Shown: piece by piece, positions 5,093 through 5,731 of the stretch | Numbering within the stretch: position 1 is the stretch's first letter | Layout of the letters: every line of letters starts with the position of its first letter | NCBI GenBank assembly: GCA_017991025.1 | Contig: JAGNMT010000265.1 | Location: 1 to 5,731, forward strand | Length of the DNA stretch: 5,731 nt | Source of the DNA: Verrucomicrobiales bacterium | GTDB taxonomy: Bacteria > Verrucomicrobiota > Verrucomicrobiia > Verrucomicrobiales > DEV007 | Reading direction: 5' to 3' | Made by a program: the position numbers and the translations under genes | The notes under the pieces: generated by a model | What the model was told of the DNA's origin: nothing | The model's input: only the letters and a program-made list of their open reading frames with translations | Databases searched by the model: none

Positions 5093-5731
5093 GGCAATGT
5101 GGTTTTGGTCGAGGGGATAAACTTTCTCCCTTTCAACCAGGAGAGAAGGTCCGCAAACCATGGATGCTCCGTGCCGATGAGACCGGTGCCGTGGTCTCCA
5201 TCTTGATAGAGGTGGACTTCGTGCGGGATGCCGTTCGTTTGCAGGGCGGCGGCGTAGAGCCGGGCGTGTTCGACGGGGACGATTTTGTCCTCATTCGTGT
5301 GCCAGAGAAAAACGGGCGGCAGGCCGTGATGTACCTGGAGTTCGCTGGAGGTGCGGCGAATGAGTTCCTCTTCCGGCTTTTCACCGATGAGCATTGCCCG
5401 CGAAGTGCCATGGGGTTTAGTGGCCATGCTGATGACCGGGTAGCAGAGGATCGCGAGATCGGGGCGTGGACTGACGGTAGACGTGTGGCCTTCGATCTCG
5501 CCGTCCTCGGGTCGGTTGATCAGCGTGGATACGAGATGCCCGCCTGCCGAGAATCCCATTACGCCGACACGCTGCGGATCGATCTGCCGTTTTACCGCCG
5601 AATTGCGAATCTGACGCATCGATTCAACAGCGTCCTGAAGTTGAGCGGGAAAGCGATACCCTGCGCTGCCGAGCCGATAACGCAGCAGGAAGACGGTGAT
5701 GCCCTGTTCATTGAGCCAGAGAGCGATGGGT
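5077..5731 (-). CDS. Alpha/beta hydrolase, BD-FAE/acetyl-esterase type, 5' end cut by the window edge
   Basis: The frame is open from the right edge to a TAA at 5077, giving 217 visible residues. The first visible part (ITVFLLRYRLGSAGYRFPAQLQDAVES) is the strand and helix region typical of the BD-FAE and esterase/lipase family, just before the nucleophile. The visible catalytic triad is Ser61 in GFSAGG, Asp148 in HTNEDKIVP and His180 in DGDHG. The missing N-terminus would hold the oxyanion HGGG motif and any signal peptide, so location cannot be judged. An internal ATG at 5619 is not the true start, because conserved sequence continues upstream of it to the window edge. Family members hydrolyse ester bonds, often removing acetyl groups from xylan or other plant polysaccharides, which would fit the secreted beta-helix protein downstream; the actual substrate is inferred. 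The gene is 156 bp upstream of yjdM, far enough that it may not share a transcript. Confidence 0.92.
   Translation of the reverse strand, partial: PIALWLNEQGITVFLLRYRLGSAGYRFPAQLQDAVESMRQIRNSAVKRQIDPQRVGVMGFSAGGHLVSTLINRPEDGEIEGHTSTVSPRPDLAILCYPVISMATKPHGTSRAMLIGEKPEEELIRRTSSELQVHHGLPPVFLWHTNEDKIVPVEHARLYAAALQTNGIPHEVHLYQDGDHGTGLIGTEHPWFADLLSWLKGRKFIPSTKTTLPVPSK

Noticed and set aside
1..5731. CRISPR array, tRNA or rRNA genes, riboswitch, or phage-defence system
   Set aside because: I saw no regularly spaced repeats, no cloverleaf or rRNA-like sequence, no recognisable aptamer, and no nuclease, reverse transcriptase or toxin-like protein.

Overview
The window is about 5.7 kb of GC-rich bacterial chromosome in which every supportable gene reads on the minus strand. 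From high to low coordinates (the direction of transcription) these are an alpha/beta hydrolase of the BD-FAE/acetyl-esterase type (cut by the right edge), a YjdM/PhnA zinc-ribbon protein, a small GNAT acetyltransferase, a secreted right-handed parallel beta-helix protein, a classical short-chain dehydrogenase (SDR), a decayed IS1182-type transposase fragment, and a secreted PQQ-like beta-propeller protein (cut by the left edge).

The gene style suggests a PVC-group bacterium, most likely Verrucomicrobiota or Planctomycetota. The beta-propeller begins with the DWPAFRGPSGDG signature that is very common in secreted PQQ-repeat proteins of those phyla. Secreted beta-helix proteins and BD-FAE esterases are also abundant there, and none of the six starts that can be seen has a convincing, well-spaced Shine-Dalgarno sequence. 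This placement rests on protein style only; no ribosomal or other phylogenetic marker is present.

Layout: 5077-5731 hydrolase; 4921-5076 spacer; 4588-4920 yjdM; 4507-4587 spacer with small hairpins; 4108-4506 GNAT; 3998-4107 spacer; 2342-3997 beta-helix protein; 2257-2341 spacer with a short degenerate repeat; 1465-2256 SDR; 1049-1464 transposase relic plus a TATAAT box; 1-1048 beta-propeller.

Functionally, the esterase, beta-helix protein, SDR and beta-propeller fit a loose theme of secreted carbohydrate breakdown and sugar oxidation, but nothing proves they act together. YjdM and the GNAT protein are generic housekeeping or accessory genes. The 85-156 bp spacers argue against one tight operon. 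I found no CRISPR array, RNA gene, toxin-antitoxin pair, defence system or biosynthetic cluster, and no convincing evidence of a new biological system. The most notable items are a compact inserted module in the beta-helix protein, the transposase relic, and the stop-codon-separated shared frame of yjdM and the GNAT gene.
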